Notes under the pieces: model-generated | Database searches by the model: none | What the model saw: the letters and a program-made list of their open reading frames with translations, nothing else | Told to the model about the DNA's origin: nothing | Translations under genes and position numbers: made by a program | NCBI GenBank assembly: GCA_944548615.1 | Contig: OX155957.1 | Coordinates: 2,527,795 to 2,591,794 of the forward strand | DNA: 64,000 bases | Source of the DNA: Micropterix aruncella | Taxonomy: Eukaryota; Arthropoda; Insecta; Lepidoptera; Micropterigidae | Reading direction: 5' to 3' | Shown: one piece after another, positions 43,577 to 55,746 of the stretch | Layout of the letters: the number at the start of each line of letters is the position of its first letter | How positions within the stretch are numbered: the stretch's first letter is position 1

Positions 43577-45908
43577 AGCTGTGAACTACAACAAGCGAAC
43601 CCGTCACTTCAGGAAGTTTTATGGATTATGTTCGTTCTGTCTCCCGTGAGGTGAGCGCAGAGGACTTGGGACGAAAACGAATCAACGAATCAACGAAATC
43701 AGTCGACAGGCCATTTAGAACGGCCTGTGACGTCTACCTCTAGGCCTTTTGCCTTTTCGTGGGGCTTCTCTTGAATCGGGCCCATAGGCCCGGCTTTCAT
43801 GAGTATGGCGTCTCAGGGCTATTCACCCTGAGGCAGACTTCAATATGTATGCTACTCTCGAGGCACGAGGCAGGTCTGTTTGAAGGCACGCATTCAGCAG
43901 CATGGTGTTCTCCTCCTTCGTGCCGATTTGGCACGCGCGAACGAGTTCCAGCAGCTGAATTACATTCAACAAGACCAGCTCGTCGCTCTCGAGGCAGCGC
44001 ATCTCGTCCAGGTATTCTGGATATTCTGGTTTTTCTGGCTGGGGTTGTGGGGGTGGTGTAGTCGCACTTTCTTCGTCCGTTTGCGTGCATGCGGACGCTG
44101 TGGTTGCTGTGGGCGTTTGGGAGCTGGTGGACTGGGCGGTCGCCTCGACCTCCATCCCCTCCACCTGCTGCGGATGGCGCCCTGTTGACTGCTGCTGCAG
44201 TGGCTTCGAGCGGCGTCGCCGGTTCTTCCTCTCCACAGCTGGCTGCTGTGGAGTGGCCGGCGGCGCCGGCTTTTTCCTCCACGACAAGGGCTCCGTAGGG
44301 GCGGCGGCAGGCTGAGACTTCGCCTGCGTCTTCCTCGGCGCTGGGCGTGGAGGAGGCGACGAAGGCGCGGCGGCGGTCGAGGCGCCCGGTGAGGCGCTTC
44401 GTGGTGGGGCTCGCGGAGGAGCGGTGGCTGCTGCACGCGGGGCACCCTGTTGCTTCCGCGTCGTCTGGCGGATTTCCGCTAAGAAACTGGGGCAGCGCCG
44501 GTTGTTGGCTGGGTGCTCCTGCCCGCAGTTCCGCAGGTTGCACGGGCGGTCTTCGGCCGAGGGCAGTCTTTGGCAGCGTGCTCCTCGCCGCAGCAGACGC
44601 ATACCTGCGGCCGGTGGCAGTTATGACTGCTGTGCCGGAATTTTTGGCATCGGTGGCATTGTTTGGGCCCGTTCCGGCCTCTCCAACTCTCGACGGTGAC
44701 TGGCAGGTACCAGATGTCCGGGAGACTGAATACCTTGCGCCAGCCCACGTTCTTCCGAATGACAACGAAGAAAAGCGCGCGCCGCCCTCCATGGATCAGG
44801 CGCGCGTACGTCGCTTCGATGTCTTTGGCCGCCAGCCCTTCGATGACCTCCTGCTGGGTCGTGTTAGCCGGGAGGCCCCGAATGGCTATCTTGGCGTCCT
44901 TTTCTATCGGCGGCGTGTAGGTGTGCCATGCCACCGAGCTGCCAAGGGTGTGAAGGTAGGCCTGGACGACGCGGTACTCTGCGTCGTCGGCCGGGCGGAA
45001 TCTGAGGCCACCGCCGCGTCCGAGCGGTGCGACGTTCGGCGCGCGCCCCAACTTCGCGCGGAGAGCCTTCAGGTGGTCGGGCCACCTATCGAGCTTGTCC
45101 ACGACAATGGGTCGGGGGCGCGGCGCCTGCTTCGGCAGAAGCGGCGCGGGCGGCAATGGTGCTGGAGCCGCATCGCTGCGGCACGGCGTCAGGCTTTTCC
45201 TAGCCGCTAGTTGGGCGTAGGTAGGCCCGTCTTCGGAGTCCGAGGGTTCCGGCGAGTCGAAGATCTGTTGATGATCGACGAAGGAGTCAGGGGAGTCGGC
45301 TCGGCGGCGCTGCGACTCCCTCTGCCGCTCATCTTCTGGAGACGCGGGGTCTCTCACGCGTTTCCTCGGTGTCGCGATCAGAATGAGCGTCATGTCCAGG
45401 CCCCTAGTCACTGGTGGGCAGTGCGGAGCGGCAGCAGCTTCGGCGGAGTTGGCAGCAGACTGCATTTCGAACCGGAGATACTCGACGGCACGAAATTCAC
45501 GGCGAGGACCGGAGACGGCGCTCGACGGTCGACTCGCGGCGGCAATATTCAGCGCGGGCGGCGGAGCGGAGCAGGCGACCGTTTGGGACGGACGCCGGGC
45601 ACTGAATCGACGAAAACGATCCGCCGTCTAGCTACGCCACATGCCCATCAGAGACCAACGCCTTACGGCGAGGCACCGGGAAAGGTAAACAGCGGGCAGT
45701 CTCGCCCCGAAACTAGCAGTTTGGAAGAGGATATCTCCTTCTGGAATTAACCTTCAGGATACTTCCTACCTCCTGACTGGTTACAGAATCTAGGTCCTCT
45801 TCCTTATGAAGCGGTCAACCGAATCTATCCCCGACCACGGCATCCTTTGCCCGGATTTTTAACCCGGGATCGAGTAGCCGAATGATCGTTTCAAAAGCAG
45901 TTGCCATA
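43577..45908 (-). mobile_element. ORF1-only LINE derivative
   Basis: On the minus strand: a 5'UTR (45908 to about 45466), shared with the fragments at 1494 and 38020; a gag-like ORF1 (45465-43823, frameshifted); a short 3' region; and a 3' tail (about 43690-43577) with CGCTCACCTCACGGGAGA and the hairpin ACGGGTTCGCTTGT. No reverse transcriptase or endonuclease sequence lies between ORF1 and the tail. The 5' end is cut by the LINE at 45910-47423. The result resembles the half-LINE pattern known from HAL1 and HeT-A. Confidence 0.65.
43823..45465 (-). pseudogene. Gag-like ORF1 with PRE_C2HC-type region and three zinc knuckles
   Basis: The first frame (45465-44479) has a charged N-terminal part, then KIAIRGLPANTTQQEVIEGL and a SLPDIWYLPVTVESWRGR region of the kind found before CCHC fingers in jockey/X-element ORF1. 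Next come CHRCQKFRHSSHNC and CVCCGEEHAAKDC (about 44670-44580). The third knuckle, CNLRNCGQEHPANNRRC, lies in an overlapping frame that runs to 43823, so there is one frameshift near 44550. The C-terminal part is proline- and alanine-rich and ends in a leucine-containing helix. It would bind RNA. Start 45465 is the first ATG; ATG 45393 (MTLILIATPRK) is an alternative. Confidence 0.75.
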
Positions 45909-47423
45909 AGGTTTATTTATTTATTTATTTAACAGGGAAAACATACAGCGCTACAAAAAAATATTACAATTACATTATATACAATATTTCTGGCCGATGA
46001 CATGCTTTCAACAATAGTTTTAGTTAGTTAAGTCTCCAATACGCACAGTGCATTCTGTGGGGGTTGGGAGGGGAAAAGGAAAGGAAAAGGAAGGAATGGG
46101 TGTTAATAGATTTTAAGTAATAATGTGCAGTACAAAAAATAAGAAAAATTTGAAAAATTTGAAAAATTTGAAAAATTAAGAAAAATAAGAAAAAAATACT
46201 CCATCATATAAACCTATCATATACAGTTAAAGAACAAAGAACGAAAAAACAAATAGTCCCTAAGACATAAGTATCTCATGAGAAATGTCTATGTCGCATT
46301 TTCGATTAATTTTAAGTATATGTTTTGCTTAATTTTTTTCTCTTTCATGTTAAATAGGTCGATATTCTGGAAATGATTATCGTAAGTTGACATTAAGCGG
46401 TACATGATGGAATTCTGGGCATACCTAGTACAGACGCGCGGGACTTCGAAGGTACGGGGAAAGCGAGCCACGCGTGGTGGAACGTGAAAAGATAGATTCA
46501 GTGTGAAATACGGGTTGTCCACGTTATTATGGATAACTTTGTGTAATAATACCATGTCTGCCGTGGTACGGCGGTTCTCCAATGATGTAATATTGAAGTG
46601 ATTCATCCTCTCCTCGTACGTGTTCAGTCCCAAGCATTGACGGTAGTTGAATTGTCTCATAAATCGTTTTTGGACGCTTTCTATTCTCTCCTTACATACA
46701 TGATATTGCGGATTCCAGATCGGAGATGCAAACTCTAATACTCTGCGGATGTATGCAAAATAAAGGGTTTTGAATACAGTCGGGTCAGAGAACGACTTAG
46801 AGACCCTACTAATGAAGCCCAAGGTTTTTAACGCTTTACTGACAATACCTTGTATGTGTTCGTCAAATGTCAATAGGTGATCGAGTTGAACGCCAAGGTC
46901 GCGAATGCTCAGCGCGTTGGGAATCGGATCATGGTTGATAAAATACTGAAAATGCAAATTATTTTTTTTACGGCTAAACGTAATTTGATTGCATTTCAAA
47001 GCGTTGAGAGAGAGTCTGTTTCTTTCGCAGTACTCAAACAACCTATTAATCTCGTCCTGGATAAGGTGACAATCGGTGATGCTTTCAACCTGGGCGTAAA
47101 TTTTAAGGTCATCAGCGTATAGTATATAGGGCCCATTTTTAAAGCATGATCCAAAATCGTGTAAATACGCGTTGAAGAGCAGAGGACCTAGGTGAGAACC
47201 CTGCGGGACTCCAGAGGGTATGGATGTGTAGTTGGATCGGAAACCGCCGATGGCTACAGATTGGTGACGTTTATTAACGTATGACGATATCCATCTAAAG
47301 AGATCGCCATGAACTCCTAATCTCTTTAATTTGTCCAGAAGTATGGCGTGGTTGACCCGGTCGAATGCTTTTGAAAAATCTGTATATATTGCATCCACTT
47401 GTTTCCGATTATCCATAGACTGG
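45909..47423 (-). mobile_element. 5'-truncated jockey/CR1-like LINE
   Basis: The 3' tail is an (AAAT)n run at about 45911-45931 (plus-strand TTTATTTATTTATTTA). The 3'UTR fills 45935-46288, including a run of AATTTTTC repeats at about 46145-46180. The ORF is at 46289-47416. The 5' truncation point is at 47423, where a perfect inverted repeat begins. The LINE separates the ORF1-only element from a Penelope remnant. Confidence 0.8.
46289..47416 (-). pseudogene. Jockey/CR1-like reverse transcriptase, N-terminally truncated
   Basis: The open frame is 375 codons. It enters the RT domain at TDFSKAFD (D13), then has SGVPQGSHLGPLLF (68-81), YADD (100-103), the thumb region with SKSFSDPTVFKTLYFAYIRR, and ends with the ENRRTTADM and VPRVCTRYAQNS blocks typical of the family. 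The palm catalytic residues are intact and no stop interrupts the frame. The endonuclease and the first RT motifs are missing because of 5' truncation, and the ATG is an internal methionine. Confidence 0.88.
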
Positions 47424-47455
47424 ATGATACAACCAGTCTATGGATAATCGGAAAC
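47401..47455. repeat. Perfect 23-bp inverted repeat at the LINE/Penelope junction
   Basis: Arms at 47401-47423 (GTTTCCGATTATCCATAGAC then TGG) and 47433-47455, with a 9-base spacer. The left arm is LINE coding sequence; the right arm copies it in reverse before the Penelope sequence starts. Confidence 0.9.
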
Positions 47456-47995
47456 TGCCTACGTTGGACAAACGAAACGGCCCATAGCCACGCGACTGAC
47501 AGAACACATCAAAGCTGTTAAAAACGTTCAGCGAGAAAAATCGGCGATCTGCGAACATATATTGGATAGCGGAAGTAACCACTGGATGCAGTTTCAAAAT
47601 CCCATTGTTCTATCCAAGGAACAATTCTACTTTCCTCGCATGATCCGGGAAGCCATTGAAATAAGAAGAACTCCGAACTTCAATAGAGATGACGGCTACA
47701 AACTCTCTTCTACGTGGAACCCTCTTCTTAAAATGTTCCCTCCTCCGAACGCCGAACGCAAAGACGTAAAACAGGATACAGTGAGTGTTGTGTGCAAGAC
47801 GGATTTTAAAAATTCCCGCGCTCCGAGCCCGGCCCCCCACCACCGTTATAACCTACGCAGTGGCGGCAGCGGTTTGCGGCCTACCCGCAAAACAACGGAC
47901 TGACAGCTCTTCAGTCTACCCTAGACAACGGCGGCTGCAACGTCACCGAAACGTCGGGTCCTACAAATTTCAAGCGGTAAATTCGTTTTCTATCC
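47456..47995 (+). pseudogene. Penelope-like element: GIY-YIG endonuclease C-terminus
   Basis: It reads AYVGQTKRPIATRLTEHIKA, then EKSAICEHILDSGSNHWMQF and EAIEIRRTPNFNRDDGYKLS, the second half of a Penelope GIY-YIG domain with its R and E residues, and ends with a low-complexity tail (stop near 47903). The reverse transcriptase and the N-terminal GIY part are missing. The 3'UTR to about 47995 carries ACGTCGGGTCCTACAAATTT, shared with 3870 and 48945. Penelope-like elements use this endonuclease to prime retrotransposition. Confidence 0.8.
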
Positions 47996-48519
47996 TATTT
48001 ATAATGTCAAACAACCGCGATAGTATTCAATTTAAACTAAGTTCATATTAAATATAAAATTAATATAGAAAACCGATGGGAGAGGTAGGGAATTGGAAGT
48101 GATTAGGAAGAAGGAGTTAGACGATGGTATGTGTATATGTGTGAATAGTATAAATAAAGATATAGATAGGTAGTTTAGTGGATATATAGATACAGATATT
48201 TATTGATGTTTATAGATATTTATAGATATATAATAAATTATAAATATTTTTATATTTATAAATAATATTTATATTTAAATTTATAAATATTTTTAGTCGT
48301 TACTGATATGTTGCATGAGAAGTATATAACTAAGTAGGATAGGTATAAACAAGCTCGTTAGGTGCAATTGATTTGAATAATAAATATATGTATTTATTAT
48401 AAATAATGAAGGTCTATGAAGATATATGTATTTATTATAAATAATGAAGGTAAATTTATAAATAATGAAGGTCGAGTACGATTAAAAAATGAGGAACGCC
48501 TAAAAAGGATTTAATACCA
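47996..48519. other. AT-rich spacer with local duplications
   Basis: TATTTATAGATATTTATA-type simple sequence at 48185-48295. A 28-bp direct repeat, ATATGTATTTATTATAAATA then ATGAAGGT, lies at about 48385 and 48421. No gene was seen. Confidence 0.5.
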
Positions 48520-48985
48520 TTGTAGGCCCCGGGTGTGTATAACATCGAATGCAGCTGTGGGTTAGCATACGTTGGACAAACGATAGGCCTCTAGTCACTC
48601 GACTGATGAGGAACACATCAAAGCTGTTAAAAATGTTCAGCGAGAAAATCGGCTATCTGCGAATACGCATTCAATAGTGGGACTGACCACTGGGCTCAGT
48701 TTCAAAATCCCATTGTGCTACCCAAATAACAATTTTACTTTCCCCGCATGATCTGAGAAATCTTTGAAATAGAAGAACCAGGAACATCAATAGAGACAGA
48801 TGTTACAAACTATCTACTACGCGGAACCCTCATCTTAAAATCTTCTAAATGCTCACGCAGCAGTTTGCCGCTTACCCGCAAAATATCGAATAACGATTGT
48901 CAGCACTTTAGTCTACCGACGGTTACAACGTCTCATAAACTTCGGGTGCTACAAACTACATGCGGTAAATTCGTTTTAATCCTAT
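48520..48985 (+). pseudogene. Penelope-like element, more decayed GIY-YIG fragment
   Basis: The first part reads GVYNIECSCGLAYVGQT, the GIY-YIG start with the C-x-C pair that the 47456 copy lacks. Homology continues with AACACATCAAAGCTGTTAAA and CTTTCCCCGCATGATC, with many stops and frameshifts, to the 3' terminus TTCGGGTGCTACAAACTACA. Confidence 0.75.
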
Positions 48986-50050
48986 TGTAAAAATAACCGC
49001 TCAAAAGTCCTCAGAGTGTAATACCGCTCTATGATTCATTAGTGCGCTCCCATTTAGAATTTGTTTTTTAATATGAAATCCTTGATTTGTGATATATAAA
49101 GAGATAGAATTGAAACTGATTTGTCCTGAACTGATGTCCAAAAGATTTTTTTTGAAAATACTTACTATAAGATGTGGCTTCAAACATTAGGTCACTGACT
49201 AAGAAGTGAGACACCAATAATTCGAAATTGTACATCTCAGCAAACGCCGGAAACCGATCAACATAATATTCCTTCATAAAATATTACATCATCTGGTCGA
49301 ATTTTGCGTTTTTACAAAATTTCATTTAATATATATTGATAGATGAAGAGGACACTTTTGTTTAATATCGGACTATCTTATTATTTTTTATAATTTATTA
49401 TTCATTTATGTGTATGTTCGCCCCACTTATCATGACGGTTTGATTATTATTATTAATAATAATATTATTATCATACAGTAATTTGTTTTCTTTATTTATT
49501 AATTGTTTTTGTTGATTTTTTAATTAATTCAATTGAATTTCATTGTTTATTATTCAATTCTTGTATTCAATACTTTATATCAAAATATCTTATCAAAATA
49601 ACTGTCGTGAAGTTGCGATTTCCGAGTAGAAAGTTATGATTAATATATTAATTTTAGAAAAAATAGTAGGTATACATTAATTTTAGAAAAATATTTCTCA
49701 AATTAAATGGGTACCCTAAAATTAAATAGTTTTTTAATGTAGGTATGTGCAATATTTGCTTACATAAAACATATTAAAATCTAAGACAAAAATGATAATA
49801 ATGATGATGTTTATGGGTTGGCCGAAATTCCGATTGATTTTTAGGTACAAATATCCTATCTCTAATATAATAGGAGAGCTGTGAGAGTACAGCTTACTCT
49901 AAGATTAATTCTCTGTTATGGGATCGCACACTCCGTTACGCTAAGGTGATTACTAAGGCAAATTTCACTAGTCTTACTTTCCATTATGATCGTTACTCCA
50001 GTCAAAATGATGTCATTTATGAGTTGGTTTCGCTAGCAGCACAGTATAAA
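48986..50050. other. AT-rich spacer, no gene recognised
   Basis: No supported gene. Small AT repeats and a short inverted TAATAATAATATTATTA near 49453-49469. Open frames here (49001-49277) lack domains. Confidence 0.45.
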
Positions 50051-50056
50051 ATATAT

Positions 50057-50300
50057 ATATTTATACGATTTCTCCCATTTCAAACATCGCAGTATTTATG
50101 ATGTTGTTTACTAGAATGCCCATCGTTACAGATAGGAAAGTCACAGGTCTGTTGGCTATAAGATACGCGTTTGCTGCACCTAAGAGACAAAATCGCTGAG
50201 ATAAAACGCGTCGAGGCGAAACGAGCCGATATGCCCCGGCCTTTGGATCGACCGGCCAGCTCCGGAGCTCCAGTCGTTTGCATCGCAACGATTATTTACA
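50057..50300. other. Unassigned non-repetitive segment
   Basis: It is more GC-balanced than its flanks and open on the minus strand (50061-50288), including FLSVTMGILVNNIINT. The plus strand has a competing frame containing DRKVTGLLAIRYAFAAPKR. No family was recognised on either strand. Confidence 0.15.
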
Positions 50301-50589
50301 ATGATTTTATTACAACCAAGCGGTTTATACGAGACTTTCGTGAGAATAAATTGCATTCATTTTCCATTAAACTGAGGTACACTTAAGAGCAGACTTCGAA
50401 GAGTGGGATTTGAAATATATTTTTGATGATATAATTTATTGTAATAGAGCTTAAGCAAAGAAAAAATGCTAAAGATTACAAATTTTACCTGGTTTTCCCG
50501 TAAGACTGATTTTAACAAAATCGTTTTAAAAAAAACTGTTTTTAACAAAATTGAAAACCTAAATGGAATATCAAATAAAAAGAAACGTT

Positions 50590-51140
50590 AAAATTCTTTT
50601 TTTATTTTTTTTATATGTAAACTATTTAGTATAAAATATAAAACTAAATAAAAGACAGATTATGATAAACATGAGGCAAATCATTAATGAAAATTAGGAA
50701 CAAAATCGTAGAGAGATTCGCACCTTGCGGCACCGCCGAATGAACCTTAAAGAGTGCTGACTCGGAGGAACCAAAGCTGACTAACTGACTCCTGTTGCGA
50801 AGAACTTCACAAGATGTACAGAGAAACCGAAGTCAAAAAGCTTCTGTAAAAGGATGTCTCTGTTAACTCTGTCAAATGCCTTGGCCATGTCCAAGTATAT
50901 AATATCTAGTTGGAGGCCCCGGTCCAGGGCGGTAGTGGCATACTCTGTCAATGACAATAAATGCTGGCTTTCCGATAGCCAGGTGTCTGCGAATGAGTAG
51001 ATACGTTCTTGTAGAATAGACTCGAATAATTTTGCAAATGTACACTATAACGCTGACGGGACGGTAGTTTTCGATTACGTTCTTAGGTCCACTTTTATGA
51101 ACGGGTGTAATACGAGTAACCTGCCATTTGAGCGGAAAGC
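50590..51140 (-). pseudogene. LINE reverse transcriptase N-terminal fragment fused to its 3'UTR
   Basis: The low-coordinate end shares ACTAAATAAAAGACAGATTA with the LINE 3'UTR at 4180. Beyond it the minus strand encodes, in broken frames, a VTRITPVHKSGPKNVIENYR-like block and YLDMAKAFDRVNRDILLQKL, the finger and early palm motifs of a jockey-like RT. The catalytic YADD and everything after it are missing, so an internal deletion joined the early RT to the 3'UTR. Confidence 0.65.
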
Positions 51141-51479
51141 AATGTGATTTTAGGCTAATATTGAAATTGTCTAATCGTCTTTATCTTTCTCTTGGGTGCG
51201 AGGACCGTGACTCTACTTCAATCATTTATTTATTTATTTACCAACACATATTTATAGACCATTCCAAAACGTTAATTAGAAAATTAAAGTCTTTAAAAAA
51301 TTTAATCGGTAATTCTAGACTATATTATACACAAATCCTATTATAATCTAACCTTTCTTGTCATTGCTATCTACATAGTAATGACGAGAAAGGTTAATAC
51401 CTACGTACTTTTTTTTATATATTTCATACTAGGTAGGTACTACACGATTTATCCGCGCTGCGCATGTGTTACTTTGCAT

Positions 51480-53296
<1,817 letters not shown>

Positions 53297-53776
53297 GGGG
53301 GCGTCCATTAATTACGTGAGGCGATTTTGGTAATTTTTCGACTCCCCCTTCTACCCCTGGTAAGATGTCATGAGATTCGGCTCGACCCCCTGCCCCCCCC
53401 CGTAATGTCACCTGAGATTTTTCAAAATGTGTATTTTTAGTGTGAATACTTTCATATTATGTGCATGATTGTGTTGGATTTATTTAAAAGAAACATAATT
53501 TGCTTAATTATTTTTGTTAAGGGCTGTTAAGACTATTGTTTAAGACTAGTATTACTAGTCTTTAAGAACGCAGTCTAGAATCACAGCGAGAAAAGGAAAC
53601 AATAAAATACTTAAATATGAACTACAAAACTCGTAAATAAAATCGAAATTATAAATCGAAATTCGGACAAAAATAAATGATATTTGCTGAGACACTCATT
53701 TCCCCACGTGAGATTGGGTGGGATTCGGCTCACCCCCTCCCCTCCCTAAACGCCTAACGTAATTAATGGACACCCC
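53297..53776. mobile_element. MITE with GGGGYGTCCATTAATTACGT ends
   Basis: The left terminus, GGGGCGTCCATTAATTACGT at about 53298, matches the complement of the right terminus ACGTAATTAATGGACACCCC, which ends at 53776. Subterminal C-rich blocks (CGACTCCCCCTTC and CTCACCCCCTCCC) follow GATTCGGCTC on both sides. About 480 bp, no gene. A clear target duplication was not seen. Confidence 0.75.
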
Positions 53777-54129
53777 ATACCTGGGTGGTTTTAATATCTT
53801 GTGTCATTTTTCCTGCCCAGGAGGAAGGATGCAACAACAACCGAACAACCTCCAGATTTATAACAAGATATTTTACCCTTAACAATATATTTTTCCCTGA
53901 ACATGAAGACATGAAAAAGCAACAAATGACTACCGGAATAGAGCCCCACTCGGATTTGATGTCAATTAAGAAACTACGTAGGTAAATTTGTTTCTACTCT
54001 TTATTGTGAAGTTTCACAATGGGTGGGTTTATATTATCAAAAGTCAAACTATTACTACTACCTCCTAACCCTACTAGGAAGTGTGTATATGTATGTATTT
54101 TATGTGTGCGTGTAACATGTGTGTAAGAG
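53777..54129. other. No gene recognised
   Basis: A short frame at 53785-53985 has no domain. AT-rich spacer. Confidence 0.4.
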
Positions 54130-54320
54130 TGTGCCTTGTTATTGCATTCGATTGACAGAATTGAAATGCATTTCCGTTAATTTTATCCCAACGGAAAATG
54201 GTGACAATGGCGGGTATCGAACCCGGAACTTTAAAATATTAGATCAGGCGACCAGTTCCAGTATGTAGGCAGGTATACGAACGGATATCCGACATGCCTC
54301 GAACAAAGTGATACTTTTTA
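54130..54320 (-). mobile_element. tRNA-derived SINE fragment
   Basis: On the minus strand GGGTTCGATACCCGCC (54202-54217) matches the tRNA T-arm and Pol III B box. The preceding 60 bases (ACTGGTCGCCTGATCTAATA) are compatible with a decayed anticodon arm. The body continues with TTTTCCGTTGGGATAAAATT and ends in TG/CA-rich simple sequence. No full cloverleaf can be drawn, so it is not a working tRNA gene. Confidence 0.5.
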
Positions 54321-54754
54321 ATAAATAAATAAATACGTCAATATCTGTTGCGACCTGTTATTACCAGGTTCTTACAAGATAAATGGCGAAGGGGATGTTC
54401 GGTGGAATGGCCACCAATCTTTGTCAACCCCGCAAACATTTGGTCGGTGTTTTGAGGAACTATGCGTTAAAGGGAAATAAGGAGCTACATAACGGTCAGA
54501 TGGTCAGCCATGTACTCTCTCAGAGGTAAACCACTCCAGAAAGACTAGAGTATTCTTTCAGAAAAGCTGTAAAATTGAAAAAAATTACAGAAACAACCAC
54601 ATAAAATAATGGGCGTTGTTGGTATTATAATCCAGATATTTCATAAGGAGCTTCAAGACAAAAACACGAGAAAAGAGAAAAATCCTAAGGGTCATGAACG
54701 AGTAACATAAAGTACAAGTTAATAGTAGAAACACATTTTTTAAAACAAGCTTTT
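54321..54754. other. No gene recognised
   Basis: Short AATAAATAAATAAATA near 54322. No gene or named repeat was recognised in the remainder. Confidence 0.4.
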
Positions 54755-55135
54755 ATCAAAATGCCCTGTCCCGAGCCAACCCTGGGTGCAGCAGTCATGT
54801 CATATCAGAGCTTAGAACGGGCTATTACAATTCAATGCTATACAGAATTTCGAGCTTGTGCTGTTGACCGTTGAGCAGTCTCCTCGCTGGAAGCCAACCC
54901 TGGGTGCAGCAGCTATGTGAAACTTAGAACGAGCTATTATAATTGAATGCGTATACAGATTTTCGTTTCTGTGCTGTTAACGATTAAGGGGTCCCCTCAT
55001 CGGGAGTCAACCTTGGGTAAAGCAGCCATGTCCTGGTGAAATTTAGAACGGGTTCTCATAATTTAATGCTTATACAAAATTGTGTGTCTGCGCTGTTGAC
55101 CGCGGAAGAGTAGCGTCATCGGGGGCCGATCCGTA
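54755..55135 (+). repeat. Tandem repeat of roughly 120-bp units, copy 2
   Basis: Three to four units with GGGTGCAGCAG, TTAGAACGGGCTATTACAAT and GCTGTTGACCG. It has the same flanking start (TGTCCCGAGCCAACCCTGGG) and end (GGGGCCGATCC) as the array at 2836-3375. Confidence 0.75.
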
Positions 55136-55269
55136 TCAAAACATATTAACAACATATTAATATTAACAAAACATAACATCTTAAAGTTATTAGTAAAACG
55201 CTTTTATGCATATGTACCACACAATTTACCACAGATAGAAAATTAACAAGAAACATTAAAAATATCCGT

Positions 55270-55475
55270 AGCCGTAGTCTCGTCCGTATGCCCATTGAAA
55301 CCCTGTTTCCCGTCAGATCACAGAAGCTAAGCAGCGTCGGGCGTGGTCAGTACTTGGATGGGTGATCGCCTGAGTACTGCCACGTGATGTTATAAAGCCG
55401 ACCGCCTGTAAGATAATTGTCCTTAAACATTAAGGTGGTCCGTTTCCGTGAGGGGTACAAAGAATTAAATAAATA
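55270..55475 (+). mobile_element. 5S rRNA-derived SINE, most complete copy
   Basis: Positions about 55288-55388 follow eukaryotic 5S rRNA: GTCAGATCACAGAAGCTAAG, CAGCGTCGGGCGTGGTCAGT, ACTTGGATGGGTGATCGCCT. This includes the internal Pol III box A/IE/box C region. A non-5S body follows (TGATGTTATAAAGCCGACCG, GATAATTGTCC, GAGGGGTACAAAG) and an AATTAAATAAATAAAAA tail. The body recurs at 23925 and 60290, which shows a SINE rather than a 5S pseudogene. The internal promoter could still be recognised; activity is unknown. Confidence 0.85.
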
Positions 55476-55740
55476 AAAACGAAGAGCAGTGAACTTTCTT
55501 TCGTCATCGCTCAAAGGTACCTTATTTCTCTGCTGTCACTTTAACAATTCTTGTCAGTGTAGACAGCGCTTTCAATGAAGAGAAATAAATTAATTGGACG
55601 GTTTATTTGCAGAATATTTCAGATATTCATTATTATTCATATCAAAGGAAAAGCCCCGATCTAGCCCGGGCCAGGTGTCCTAGTAAGAATTCGCAGAAAA
55701 TAATGTCGTTAAATACCGAAGAGGTATTTGCAATAGGACG
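55476..55740. other. No gene recognised
   Basis: Mixed AT-rich sequence without repeats recognised within the window. Confidence 0.35.
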
Positions 55741-55746
55741 GGATAA

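Noticed and set aside
44347..45210. 287-codon plus-strand frame opposite ORF1
   Set aside because: Mirror frame of a GC-rich gag-like gene; the minus strand carries the zinc knuckles.
54202..54217. Functional tRNA gene
   Set aside because: Only the T-arm/B box is recognisable; no acceptor stem or complete cloverleaf can be formed.
55288..55388. A functional 5S rRNA gene
   Set aside because: It diverges from 5S rRNA at several positions and continues into a body shared by other dispersed copies, so it is a SINE.
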